Source: Eremophila alpestris peregrina (lineage: Eukaryota; Chordata; Aves; Passeriformes; Alaudidae). From it: 64,000 nucleotides of DNA. The notes beneath the pieces were generated by a model. The model searched no databases. It was not told the origin of the DNA and saw nothing but the letters and a program-made list of their open reading frames with translations. Positions 1-10,790 of this stretch are shown here, piece after piece. Position 1 is the stretch's first letter. Each line of letters begins with the position of its first letter. The stretch is taken from the NCBI GenBank assembly GCA_009792885.1, contig WMCF01000031.1, positions 25,307 to 89,306 of the forward strand, written 5' to 3'. A program made the translations under genes and the position numbers.

Positions 1-116
1 CTTCTCCTTCTCCTTCTCCTTCTCCTTCTCCTTCTCCTTCTCCTTCTCCTTCTCCTTCTCCTTCTCCTTCTCCTTCTCCTTCTCCTTTCTCCTTCTCTCC
101 ATCTCTTCCTCCCCCT
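1..116. repeat. (CTTCTC)n simple repeat
   Basis: About 18 near-perfect 6-base units (cttctc) run from the window start to about position 108, then degrade to cttctctcc. All pyrimidine on the plus strand; its left end is outside the window. Confidence 0.97.
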
Positions 117-149
117 CCTTATCCTTCCCTCCTCCACCTCCTGTGTTTT

Positions 150-780
150 TCCCCCCGTTCCCGGCGCTGTCCCCGTCCCACGCCGGGTGTCGGGGCGGCA
201 CGGGTGACAGGACACGGTGACAGATCCGGCTCACAAAGGCTCTCAGACACTCTATTAGTCAGCGATTGTCTGCGGGCCCGGCCGTGCGCCGCCGCTGATA
301 ATGGCCCAGAACAAAGATGGCAGCTGCTCTGGAGAGGGACAGATTTGTGGCAAATCGAGATAAAATAAAGAGGAAGGAGAAAGGAGTGTAAAGAGAGAAA
401 AAAAAAATCCATGTAAAAAAAAAGGGGGGAAGGAGGGAAGGGGAGCGGGGGGAGGAGGGAGGATGCTGCGTGCGGAGCTGTCAGGCGGCCCCGAGCAGCG
501 CCGCGCTCCCGGCTGGGGCGGGCACGGCGAGGAGGGAGGGAAAAACACCGTGGGAGGAATAGAAAGGCCTGGTGTGCACGGAAAAAAAAGAAAAAAAAAT
601 CATTCCCAGGCTCCTGGAGTCAGAAGTGCAGATAAGCCCCGGCACGGAGGCTGCAGACGCGGTCCTTGCCCGGATCCTCCCGCTGCCAGGGGGCGGTGGG
701 GGCACAGCTCCGCTCCCCAGTGCCCGTGTCCCAGCCCCGGCAGCACCTGGATAGAGCTGGGGGTCACCATCCCATCGATC
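150..780. promoter_or_regulatory. CpG-rich block with a motif-dense core
   Basis: Frequent CG dinucleotides (for example cgccgggtgtcggggcgg near 182 and gcagcgccgcgctcccgg near 494) flank a less GC-rich core at 250-370. The core contains aacaaagatggcagctg, which combines a TCF/SOX-like AACAAAG, a YY1-like AAGATGGC and an E-box CAGCTG. No exon is recognised. The regulatory reading is an inference from composition. Confidence 0.35.
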
Positions 781-879
781 CTTCCCCGTGCTGGGCTGAT
801 CCCCCGGCAGGGGCAGCAGCAAAGGGGAATTCTGCCCCTCTGCCCAGCTGCCACAGAGATGCTCTGAGGGCTGGAGCCC

Positions 880-1187
880 CTCTGCTCTGGAGCCAGGCTG
901 GGAGAGCTGGGGGTGCTCACCTGGAGAACAGAAGGCTCCAGGGAGAACTCAGAGCCCCTTCCAGTGCCTAAAGGGGCTCCAGGAGAGCTGGAGAGGGACA
1001 AGGGATGGAGGGACAGGACACAGGGAATGGCTTCCCACTGCCAGAGGGCAGGGATGGATGGGATATTGGAAGGAATTGTTCTCTGGGAGGGTGGGCAGGC
1101 CCTGGCACAGGGTGCACAGAGCAGCTGTGGATCCCTGGCAGTGCCCAAGGCCAGGCTGGATCTCTCCAATCCCTGCTCCTCCTCTCA
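880..1187 (+). mobile_element. CR1 LINE fragment (plus orientation)
   Basis: The text ctccagggagaactcagagc through ccctggcacagggtgcacag and tggatccctggcagtgccc is the standard avian CR1 3' region. It matches, in the opposite direction, the copies at 16506 and 47318. The terminal octamer repeats are missing, so the copy is truncated or diverged at its 3' end. Confidence 0.85.
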
Positions 1188-1379
1188 AATTTGGCCCATG
1201 GATGTGGAACTAAAGGAGATTCAGCCAGTGGAGGTGATGGACGGGCTCTTGAGGCTGGCCTGGCTCTGTCTGGTGGCTGACCCCAGTGACCACAGTCACC
1301 CCCACAATGCTCGAGGACAGTTGCTTATAATTCTGAGCAAAGGGGGGATCAAAATCAGTTTATAAAAAAAAAAAAAAGA

Positions 1380-1625
1380 AATGAAAAGGTGGATGTTATA
1401 ATTAAAAGCCGATTTTTCATTGAAGCTGGACTTTTTAATTTAAATGAATTACATTTGCCTTAAAAACTTAATTGAATTAAAATTAAAGTTAACATTATGG
1501 TAAACCTGTGTTAAAGCCTGAAGTTAGTGCAATCTATTCACACTGAAATTAAATATATATGTTCAGTTTTATATACATATATAAAAAGATGGGTGTACAT
1601 ATTTGCTGCTGAAATTTTTAAGGAA
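1380..1625. promoter_or_regulatory. AT-rich island in GC-rich surroundings
   Basis: A strongly AT-rich stretch with many TAAT/ATTA and TTTAAA cores (cttaattgaattaaaatt near 1467) and a tatatacatatataaaaag run near 1570. It has no repeat family I recognise and no credible coding frame. It could be a regulatory island or simply decayed sequence. Confidence 0.3.
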
Positions 1626-1924
1626 GTGAAATTACTGAACCATCCAAAAGTTGTCTGCTAAGTACCTAAACCCCAAATTATCAGAGTGGCCCTTGCTAAT
1701 AACATCCAGTGTGTAAAATACTTCTGATTTTATTTCAGTTTCCTTGATGGGTTTGTCCAAGTTGGGAGGGGAATTGGAAGGTTGAAGACAGGAAAATGTG
1801 GTTTTGTCTTTCCACTTGAGCAGGATAAAGCTGAGTGAGGAGTGGTTTGTTGAGAGGTTTGGGTCCCTTGTTGCAGACAGCATTCCTGATCTTCCAGGAA
1901 TTTATCCTGTTTAATGTATAGGAA

Positions 1925-2115
1925 AATTTTCTCTTCCTTTTCCTTTCTTCTTTCTTCCTTTTACTTGGATGTTCTTATTTTCCTTTTTTTCCTTCTTTTT
2001 CCCCAATCTCTTTTCTTTTGGTCTTCTTGCTCTACTTTTTTCCACCCCTTTCTGTTTTCCATCCTTTCTTTTTCCTTCTTTGGTTTTCTTCTTTCTCCCT
2101 TCTTCTTCTGTAGCA
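1925..2115. repeat. Polypyrimidine low-complexity tract
   Basis: The plus strand is almost only C and T (tttcctttcttctttcttcc and similar). The long open frames crossing it are a product of composition. Confidence 0.8.
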
Positions 2116-2325
2116 AGACCTTTTACTCTTATCTATACCTACACAAGATTTGGTTAATATATAAAAATAAAAGTGCTATTTTTGTACACGTTGAATTGAA
2201 CTCCAGTTCCCATCTCCCTGATGCTCAGTCTGACAGGAAAATTAATGATGAGCCAGGTTTGGGAAGGAAATTCCAGAGCACTGCGGCCACCTGGCATGGA
2301 ATGGGATGGCCAGAGCTGGGGCAGG

Positions 2326-3117
2326 GACAGGGACAGGAGTGCATGGGCAGGAGTGCATGGGCAGGAGTGCATGGACAGGTGTGCATGGGCAGGAGTGCAT
2401 GGGCAGGAGTGCATGGACAGGAGTGCATGGGCAGGAGTGCATGGGCAGGAGTGCATGGACAGGAATGCATGGGCAGGAGTGCATGGGCAGGAGTGCATGG
2501 GCAGGAGTGCATGGGTACAGGAATGCATGGGCAGGAGTGTATGGACAGGTGTGCATGGGCAGGAGTGCATGGACAGGTGTGTATGGACAGGTGTGCATGG
2601 GTACATGTGCATGGACAGGAGTGCAGGGCAGGTGTGCATGGGCAGGAGTTCATGGACAGGTGTGCATGGACAGGAGTGCATGGACATGTGTGCATGGACA
2701 TTAGTGCATGGACAGGAGTGCAGGGCAGGTGTGCAGGGACAGGTGTGCATGGACAGGAATGCATGGGCAGCAGTGCATGGACAGATGTGCATGGACAGGA
2801 GTGCATGGGCAGGAGTGCATGGACAGGAATGCATGGACAGGAATGCATGGGCAGGAGTGCATGGACACATATGCATGGGCAGGAGTGCATGGGCAGGAGT
2901 GCATGGGCAGGAGTGCATTTGCAGGAGTGCATGGGCACATATGCATGGGCAGGAGTGCATGGACAGGTGTGCATGGGCAGGAATGCATGGGCAGNGGAGT
3001 GCATGGACAGGTGTGCATGGGCAGGAATGCATGGGCAGGAGTGCATTTGCAGGAGTGCATGGGCACATATGCATGGGCAGGAGTGCATGGGCAGGAGTGC
3101 ATGGGCAGAACTGCATG
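2326..3117. repeat. 14-base minisatellite, about 50-55 units
   Basis: The unit is gcatgggcaggagt with common variants gcatggacaggtgt and gcatggacaggaat. Rare units are gcatttgcaggagt and gcatgggcacatat. Because 14 is not a multiple of 3, three units make a 42-base, 14-residue period and the array is open in several frames on both strands. A single N at 2995 shows an assembly problem inside it. Confidence 0.97.
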
Positions 3118-3439
3118 ATCAGGTGACTTCGTTAGCTCCTGAATTCCCCGTTGGACGGGAATGCTGAATTCCCATTCCCGTGCCCCTCCCAGCCTGGTGA
3201 CAAACCCTTCCCCCGTGCCTCGGCCCCCATTCCCACATCCCATCGCGCCCCTCTGGAGGAGCAGGGTCCCGGCTGCAGGGGTGTGACTGCAGGCACGGGA
3301 AATCCCTGGATAACTCCAGCATCCCCCGGCCCATCCTCTCCCCGTGCCTGGCACGGCTCTGGCCCATCTCCCTCCCTGCCAGCCGGCCCTGCTTTGTCCC
3401 GGGAGCGTCCCCCAGGGCCCGGCTCGGGGTTAGTTCAAG

Positions 3440-3895
3440 TCTAGGCTATTTAGATAACCTTCTGGTGGGTCTATGGAGAGCCCGATATCCCTGCTGGAGG
3501 ATCTCACTACAAATGAGCCAATCCTCCCTAATCTCCTTATCGTTGTAGGCCTCAGCCTGCGGGGCTGGTTATCTGTGTGGATAAAAGAAAAGGGACACTG
3601 CACAGCACCTATCCCAGCAGAGACCCCTCCCCTTTAATCCTGCCAGCCTTGTTTCTCCCTTTATCCCGCTCCCGCAAATCCCCGGCCGGGAGCCCCCGGC
3701 CCCGCTGCGGTCCCCGCCGGCTGCGCAGGGAGGCGGAAAGGCAGGGCAGGGCTGAGCGGGGATGCTCTTATCGCCAGCACCTGGAGCGCAGAGAGGGGCT
3801 GGGGGCGCAAATCCCCCCGGCCCCGGCCGGCAGGGAGGCTTAGAGGGGCGGGGGGCAGCTCCGTGCCCCTCCGGAGCTCCCTGCCTGATAAGTAC
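3440..3895. promoter_or_regulatory. Candidate regulatory block with clustered GATA hexamers
   Basis: GATAA-type hexamers occur at 3452 (AGATAA), 3536 (CTTATC), 3569 (TTATCT), 3580 (GATAAA), 3660 (TTTATC), 3767 (CTTATC) and 3886 (TGATAA), that is seven in under 450 bases. The block overlaps a CpG-rich patch at 3660-3850 and a repeat-free, non-coding stretch at 3425-3560. GATA-factor or other developmental enhancer function is an inference. Confidence 0.35.
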
Positions 3896-3974
3896 CTTAA
3901 TCATTCAGGGCCAGGAGTCCCCCGGGGCTAAGCGGGCTAAGCCCTGCGCATTCCTGCCGCACACAATTAGGGCT

Positions 3975-4365
3975 CTTTCCCCCCTCCCTCTGGACATTTT
4001 TTTTCCCTTGCTTTCATGCCTGCCCTCCACCCTTTCACCTTTGCGGCAGCCCCCTCTTCCCTGCTTGGTCCCCACCCCGTCCCCATTCCTTCCCAAGTCC
4101 TCTTTCCCCCCTCTCAGATTTCCCTCTTTATCCATTTTTTGGTCCCCCTCAAGCCTTTTCCCTCTCCTTGCCCCATCCCATTTCCACCCCTACCCTCTTC
4201 ACATCCTTCCTCCCCTCAGCCCCTTTCCCCCTTTCCCCTGTTTGCTCTTTGTCAGCCTGTTCTCCATCCCTCAGCCTGCCTCTAATTTCTGATTAATATG
4301 TTCTTAGCCAAGGAAAGGGGAGAGTGAGAGAGAGAAAGGGAGCGGGAGAGAAAAGAAGGAATCTT
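3975..4365. repeat. Long pyrimidine tract followed by a purine tract
   Basis: From about 3975 to 4275 the plus strand is mainly C and T. At 4308-4362 it switches to a purine run (ggaaaggggagagtgagaga). No unit repeats regularly. Such asymmetric strands can adopt triplex or hairpin forms; that they do so here is not shown. Confidence 0.6.
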
Positions 4366-4465
4366 CTAAATAAATCATTTAGTCATGTGAGGAGCTAATC
4401 TCCAAGTGACGGCCTGTGTTTATCTAGTTTTTAGCAGTGCATGTTAAATAGTGATATGGGACTAA
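4366..4465. promoter_or_regulatory. Small AT-rich motif cluster
   Basis: The stretch holds aaataaatcatttagtcatg, gctaatctcc and tgtttatctag. These resemble MEIS/AP-1, OTX/bicoid-type and forkhead/GATA sites. It is isolated between the purine tract and plain sequence. Low confidence. Confidence 0.22.
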
Positions 4466-5330
4466 TTTTTTTTCCGCTGGAGCTGCTGTGAAGGGATTTT
4501 TAACTTCATTTCCCAGAAAGAAAAATGGTGAAAGCAGAGATAAGGCCCCCGAGCAGCTCTTCCCCTGAACCAGCAGCCAGTGCAATTAAACACGATGCCA
4601 CTGAAAGGGCAGCAGAGCCCACGCTGCCAATTACTGATGCCTTCCCCCGTGCCAGGCTCTGGCATGCTGGGATCAGCATCCCTGGGACCCCCTGCACCAT
4701 TCCACGCCCCCCTGGCACCCCCCTTGTGCCCTCTGCCACCTGTGTGACCTTGGACTTGGTGCTTGGCTCCAGGCTCTGCTCCCCTGGGGCTCTGCAGGAC
4801 ACACAGAAATCACTGCAGTGGCCTGGGGGGGATTTGGGTTGGGTTAGAGGCAACTTTGGTAAAGGAAACTTCTGGTTTTGCAGCAAGGTGGGCAAATTTT
4901 GCCACTGGAAAACGTCCAAGACCAAAACACTCACCTTTCTCTGGGGATTCTTAGTTTTTTTCCCACTCTGCACTGGACCCCTTGACAAAGCTGGCCTGAA
5001 TTTTGAGCTCTTTTGGGATCCTCCCCCTCGAGAGATGAACACACAGAGCATGTTTCAATATATGGATTATTCCCTGACTACTTTTTAAAATATCTTCTCA
5101 TTACTTTCTCGCTTTCCCTCCTGTCTTGCTGAACAATTTCACCTTCCCAGGGTCACAAAATCTTGCTGTGATCCCTTGCAAGCCCCTCATCCTCTGGCTC
5201 ATTTTCCAGAGAGGCAGAACTGTTCCCTGTTGGTCCCATCTCCCTCCTTCCAACAAGTGGTCCCTGCTCTCAGCCTGGGGCTTCATGACCCCTTCCAATT
5301 TCCCTGCCTCTTTTGGAGGGGAAAAAGTCC
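4466..5330. other. Intergenic, nothing recognised
   Basis: Mixed-composition sequence. The open frame crossing it on the plus strand has no family resemblance and no splice or promoter context. Confidence 0.5.
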
Positions 5331-5333
5331 CAG

Positions 5334-5490
5334 AACCACAGAATGATGGAATGGTTTGGGTTGGAAGGGACCTTAAAGCCCATCTTGTTCCACCCCAATT
5401 CCACTATCCCAGGCTGCTCCAAGCCCTGTCCTTGAACACTTCCAGGGATGGGACAACTCCAGCTCTTGGGTGGCAATTCCTGTCTCTGGT
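5334..5490 (-). mobile_element. CR1 LINE 3' fragment (minus orientation)
   Basis: accacagaatgatggaatgg followed by tttgggttggaagggacc and cccaggctgctccaagccct is the reverse complement of the avian CR1 3' end. It is diverged beyond about 5480. Confidence 0.9.
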
Positions 5491-5854
5491 GGATAAGGAA
5501 GGGACATGGCAGGGAATCCCCCAGGATGGGAGGATGAATAGTGAGAAAAGGAAGGTGGAAACCATCCCCACAGCTCAGCTTCTTTTAGAAGACATCTCCT
5601 GCTTCCAGCAGCTTCTCCAGCCATTCCCAGATGCTCCCTGGGCAATTGGAGGAAAACATTCAATTATCCAGAATTATTTTGAACTCTCCAGGCAGCTCCC
5701 ACGATAAGGGGCTCTCCCCTGGAGCCCAGAAAAGCCTTTGGGAGCCACCCAGCCCCTCTCCTTGGCTGAGTCTGGAGCCTCCTGGGCTGGGTGGATAATG
5801 AGTGGGCAGGAGAAGCAGCAAATTCCTGATGAGAGCTTGGAGGGGGAGCTCACC

Positions 5855-6040
5855 AGCGATCGCAATTAAACCCTGAGCATTAAACCCCTGGTAATAAGGG
5901 GCTGGGCTGAGGGGAGGCAGAGCAGTAATTTAAATGATGGCCAGCTCAAATATGGAACGTCTGAACGCTCTCTCAGAGAGATTTATACGAGCACGGGCCC
6001 ACCTCGCTCATTTATTTCATTAACGAGCTCCTCATTGGTG
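5855..6040. promoter_or_regulatory. Candidate regulatory island
   Basis: The stretch has closely spaced AT-core motifs: gcaattaaaccc, gcattaaacc, ggtaataagg, cagtaatttaaatgatgg and ttatttcattaacgagc. They lie in otherwise GC-rich sequence with no repeat signature. Conservation cannot be judged here. Confidence 0.3.
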
Positions 6041-7850
6041 TCTGTGCCTGTGGGAAATGGAAAGAGGGATATGGGATCCGTGCTGGGATCATCCCTGGGT
6101 GTGCATCCTGCTGTGCCCCACTCAGGCTTGGACAATGCTTCCCATCCTCGAAAATGGGGATGCTGAGGGATTTCCTCCCTCCTTTGCAGCTCCTTGGTGC
6201 AATCAGGGCCAAAATCTGTGAGGTGATGGAGGGTTTGGGGCTGGGGGGGGGGGGTCCAGGGGCACTGGGGGGTTGTGGGCAACTCCCCTCTGGTGTGGCC
6301 TCATCCTGACTGTGGCCAACAGCTTCCCATTGGGGGGGATCAATGGGGAAAAAAAGTTGGATTTGCCCAAGGAGGAGGAAAATGGAAGAGGTTTGGGATG
6401 CACCAGGGTAAGGGTGGGAGTGGAACCACGTGCTGGAGGTAGGGACTGAAAAAGACATCTGGAAAATGATCCAGACAATGAGGAGGTGGCAGATGATCCC
6501 AGTGAGATCTTGTGAACCTGCTCAGTGAGATAAAACAACACAAAAAATGGAAATTCCTTGCGACAGCAAACCCTCCTCATCCTCCTGTGGGCAGGCACGG
6601 GAAGCTGATGGGAAGAACGAACTCTCAAAACGCTGGAATGGGAATATTTTGCACAGAAGGAAAAGTGCCAGTGCCCAAATCCTGCCTGCCCTCAGGGGCT
6701 CACCCAGCCCTGGGGGACACAGCAGCTCACCCAGCCCTGGGGGACACAGCAGCTCACCCAGCCCTGGGGGACACAGCAGCCCCCTTCCCTGGCAGCCCCT
6801 GCCCCCTCTGGAGCAGCCCTCGGGCAGGGCCCTGGAACAGCTGTCGGAGAGCTGAGAGCTAATGGCTGCCTGGAGAGCAGTTAGGGGATAATTAATATTT
6901 GCAGCACCGAGCTGTGATTGCTCTACATCTTTCTCCTGACAGTGGCGTGGGGAGGGAGCTCTGGACACAGGGGAGAGATCCCAGCTCCAGGCCTCGGAGC
7001 CCTGGGAGCAAGCAGGGAGCTTGACCACTCCCTTCACCCAAAGATCCTTATCCAAGCATGGGAGAGGGAGCAGAAAAACCTGTGGATGCAGCAAAAGGGC
7101 ATCACAATGTGGCTGTGGAGCCAGTGGGGCTTCATTCCAAGAAAAATCTGCCCTGGAAAAATCCCCTCCGTGAGATTTGTGGTGTGGAAATGCTTCCACT
7201 CTTCACTCACAATTTTTTTTTTTTTTATTTCCTCGGGAGAGAAAACCTAAGTAGAAAAATGCCTCTGAACTCCCTTGGAAAATAACAGTTTTCTAGGCAG
7301 GGTGGGGATGCTCTGTGTGCCCAAAACCCTTGGGATGGGCAGTGGGAACACCCAGCCCTGCCTGGCACAGGGAAGGGCAATGGGAGACACAGGACAAAAA
7401 AAATCAGGAGGGAGGAGTGAGTGTGGGCCAAGTGCTGGGACAGGGACATGAGCAGACAGGGCATGGAGCCACCCAGGAGCTGCTCCAAAACACCAGGGGA
7501 CTTTTGGGCAGGCAAACCCCGAATGCTTGGCCTCGGTGAGCTGAGTTCTGCCTGCCTTGGGACGGACCCAGCCAGGCTTTGACCTTGGGCTGAGCTCCCG
7601 GCTGAGCCTGGGGTGATCCCGCCTGCCAGCCCTGGCAAATCCCTCCTGGGCTCCGAGGGAAAGGCAGGGAAAAGCTCCAGCCAAGCCACGGCTCCGGGCA
7701 TCCCCATCCCGAGCATCCCCATCGCGGGCATCCCCATCGCGGGCATCCCCTGAGGGAGCAGCATCCTGAGCACAGAGCCCTCCCGGATGGGGAAAAACAG
7801 GGAGAAAGGCAAAAGAATCTGGAAAAGGCTCCGTGCAGCAGGCAGGGACT
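6041..7850. other. Intergenic with two short tandem repeats
   Basis: At 6698-6782 a 27-base unit containing cacccagccctgggggacac is repeated about three times. At 7692-7752 a roughly 15-base unit (gggcatccccatcgc) is repeated about four times. Apart from a poly-T run near 7211-7227 nothing else stands out. Confidence 0.7.
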
Positions 7851-8294
7851 GGGTTATCCTTCTTTATTAGCGTTGTTTTCCTAGGGTTTTTTTTGGCGAG
7901 GAGCGAATCCAGCCGCCCCTGGCTGCGAGCGGGTTTGCTGCAGCTCGTGGCACGCAGTTAATTCCCTCAACTGTTTAATTGAACAGCTCAGAGCGTGCAG
8001 ACACTGCTCTGGCACCTGGCTCTCCCCAGAGCGGCCTCGGGACCCAGCCAAGAAAAGGGAAAAGGCGAACACTGCGCTTGGGAGAGGCTCAAATCCCGCT
8101 CACTCCCGGCTCCCTCTGCCGGCAGCAGCTCCTGGGGCTGGGAAACACACGGAGGGGGGTGAGGAGAGACGTGCATGGATCCCACAGGGAAGGATCCCAC
8201 TGTACTTGGAGGGTGTTTGGTGAGGAGCATCCTCCTAGGATGGGCCTGTCCCTGGCTGCTTTGAGGGGCTGGGAGGGTAAACACAGCTGGTGCT

Positions 8295-8374
8295 CCATCC
8301 CCATCCCATCCTTATCCCATCCATCCCATCCCATCCCATCCCATCCCATCCCATCCCATCCCCATCCCAACCCC
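8295..8374. repeat. (ATCCC)n simple repeat
   Basis: A nearly pure 5-base repeat (catcc) of about 15 units. Confidence 0.95.
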
Positions 8375-8739
8375 ATTCCACGAGGATTTCAGGGTTGTGT
8401 CTCCTCTTGGGCGGAGCACAGGGAGCTCCATCAGGCTCCACCACCCGGCAAGATGCAGGAGGACTGGGAATCCTTTCCAAACCCAGTTCCAGCCCTGAGA
8501 AAAGGAAAAGGGAGAGGAACCCCTCTCTCTGGAGTGGTGGTAGCACAGTGTGACCCTACAGAGGTGCTGGCCATGGGGATGCAGCAGGACAAGGTGGGAT
8601 CTTCAGGAGAAGATCCTTCAGGATAATGTGACGCTTCAGCACATCCAACCCAGCCCTGACTCCAGAGCCATCCCCTTTGGAGGCAGGACGGGAGCAGGGT
8701 GTGCCCCCCGTCCCTGTGCCGAGCAAGAGGAGAAGGAGG

Positions 8740-9010
8740 CTGTTTGTGCCTGGATTAAACAATCCCATAAACAGCGGGGCCCCTGCTCCTGCCGGGGGCC
8801 GCTTCGGCTCCCGCCTTATCCTCCCGCATTATCCCTCCAATTTCTGCCGCAGAGCCCCGAGTGCCGGGGCCGGCACACGCGGGGATTCACACCTAGAGAA
8901 CAGAGCCTTATCTCGGCGCCGTGTGCAGGACAAGGCTGTTTCACTCCTCCCTCCATAACCCTCTTAGCCTTAATCCCGGCTTTAATGCCGCTTGGAAGGG
9001 GGCTTTGAGC
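8740..9010. promoter_or_regulatory. CpG-rich block with TAATCC and GATA motifs
   Basis: CG-dense sequence (gccgggggccgcttcggc near 8793; cggggccggcacacgcgg near 8865) is mixed with gattaaacaatcccataaac, ccgccttatcc, gcattatccc and gccttaatcccggctttaat. TAATCCC is the OTX/bicoid-class core. No exon is recognised; the function is inferred. Confidence 0.33.
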
Positions 9011-9574
9011 GGCTGTGCAGCCTAACTGGCTCTGACCTCTGCGGCTGCTCTCTCATGCCCATTTGGAGAACTCCGACTCTCAAAGAGATAACAGGAGCCC
9101 GGTAAATCCCCGCTGGGGAGCTAAAGCGATTGTCACACTTAGGGGAAGTTTACTCGCAGAGCAAACTTGGAGCGGCTTCCTGGCCCCGGCGGGGCTGTGG
9201 AGGGGGTGCCTGAGGTGGGGGCTGAGCCTGGAGTGGCTTTTGGTGATGATGGTCCCTCTATTTTGTCGCTGTGGATTTGGGATGCAGCGGTTGAGGGAGG
9301 ATTTCTGGCGGCCTTCATCCACCTGGAAAACAGGACGGGTGTTTCCAGCTCTGCTGTGAGGCTCTTCCCTCATGGATCACCCCCGAAATAAAGCAGTTGT
9401 GGGCTCTCAAACACCTTGCTGCTGTCCACCCCACAGGTCACACCCTGGTTTTGGCCATTCCCACAGCACAGGAACCTCTATCCCAGTGCTCCCATCCCAC
9501 TGTTGATCCCAGAGCTCTCCCCGTGCAGCCCCGAGAGGGGCCCGGCAGCGCTGGGAGCCGACACCTTTCTGTTC

Positions 9575-9860
9575 CGCTCCAAATTAATCAAACCCTGAGC
9601 CCCTATATTAATGCTGTGGTGGGAATTAAAATCATGCAACGCATTAAAGATGTAATTTAAAATTAATAACTCATAATTATTTATCATGGCGTATCAGCTG
9701 GGCTATGAATTTTCTCTCCTCGCCCGGCGTTCATTTCCTCCCCTTCCCTCCTTCCCGTGCCTCTAATAGCTGCCGGACCATAATGGATATCTGCCAGGGG
9801 TTTTTGGGGAGATGCTGAGCTTAAGATATAACAATCCCGATTTTTTATTGATTTTTTTTT
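9575..9860. promoter_or_regulatory. Homeodomain-motif-dense AT island
   Basis: Within about 110 bases from 9588 there are at least eight TAAT/ATTA cores (aaattaatcaaacc, atattaatg, gaattaaaatcatg, gcattaaag, gtaatttaaaattaataact, cataattatttatc). They are followed by accataatggatatctgcc near 9778. The contrast with GC-rich flanks and the absence of repeat structure make this one of the better enhancer candidates of the left half. Confidence 0.42.
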
Positions 9861-10424
9861 AACCTTCCCCCCTCCCTGCTGTTCCTTGGGGTTGATGGGA
9901 GAAGCTTCGTTGTGGTGAAGAGGAGGAGGATGCTGAGCCCGAGGGTGCTGCCTCCCCAGTGAGGGTGAGGGTTTTGCCAGTGCTGATGATTTTGGAGGAG
10001 CCAGCTGTGCTTGGCCATGGCATCCATGAAAAGCCCAGGAACGGCCTTGGAATGGTGAGCAGCTTCCATCTCCACCCTCCTTTGGACCGCCAGGAGCTTC
10101 CTGGGGCCCTTCCCCATCGCTTCTCCAGGGGGAAGTGTGGCCATGAGGAGCGAGATGGATCCATCCCTCCGGCCATCCTCCACCCTGCTGCTGCTCCCTC
10201 TGCAGCCAAGAGGGACAGCTCAGCCATTTCCTGGGGAAAACGTGGAAAAAGCAGCGGTGAAATTGGAGGTGGGAGGAGGAGAGTGAAGCCCAGCATCCCT
10301 GCAGGTCCTGCACTCCCCTGCCTCCCTCAGCGAGCTGTGCCTGAACCAAATCCCAAAGAGCAGCTGGTGAAAACTCACAGGAGGGGAGAAAAAAAAAAAA
10401 AAAGAGGCAGGAGCAGCTCTGTCT
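9861..10424. other. Intergenic, nothing recognised
   Basis: Ordinary GC-rich sequence ending in an A-run at 10389-10403. No gene, repeat family or motif cluster is recognised. Confidence 0.5.
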
Positions 10425-10625
10425 CTTTAAAAATAAATAAATAGATAAAGACTAAAAAAAATGCAATAAGTATATGCAAATGTGTTGAGCCGAACATCGC
10501 TGTCTGTGAAACAGATGAGGGAGAAAGTGCTTGAAGCTAGAGAGGAATGAGGCAGCCAGCGCTGACCTCGGGGTTAATAATTTTTACTTCTCCATCTCAT
10601 TCCGTCCATAAAAAAAAATACGAGG
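10425..10625. promoter_or_regulatory. Candidate regulatory block with POU octamer
   Basis: A perfect octamer ATGCAAAT sits at 10474-10481, preceded by aaataaataaatagataaag and followed by ggggttaataatttttac near 10571. Octamers bind POU factors such as OCT/BRN proteins. The block abuts a CpG-rich patch at 10640-10780. Confidence 0.35.
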
Positions 10626-10639
10626 GGGGAAGGAGGGAG

Positions 10640-10790
10640 GGAGGAGGAGGCGGCGCGGGAGGAGGGAGGGAGGGAAGGGCTGGGAGCCGAGGGGAGCCAG
10701 CGGCACCCGGAGCTGGTCCCGCCCCGTGGGAGCCGCGGGGGCTGCGGGAGAGGGGCCGGGGCCGTGTGGGGCTGAGCCGGTTTGCAGCTC
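10640..10790. promoter_or_regulatory. CpG-rich patch
   Basis: GC-rich sequence (ggaggcggcgcgggagga; gccgcgggggctgcggga) with frequent CG. No first exon or start is evident. Confidence 0.3.

Noticed and set aside
2154..3116. 320-codon minus-strand His/Pro/Cys-rich repeat frame
   Set aside because: It is the reverse reading of the same minisatellite and also contains an N.
2326..3117. Repeat-spacer array as a possible CRISPR
   Set aside because: Units are contiguous 14-mers without unique spacers, in a vertebrate genome.
1914..3167. 417-codon plus-strand open frame through the 14-base minisatellite
   Set aside because: It is made of a pyrimidine tract plus a stop-free tandem repeat. Equally long frames exist on the opposite strand and in other phases, and there is no family match or splice context.
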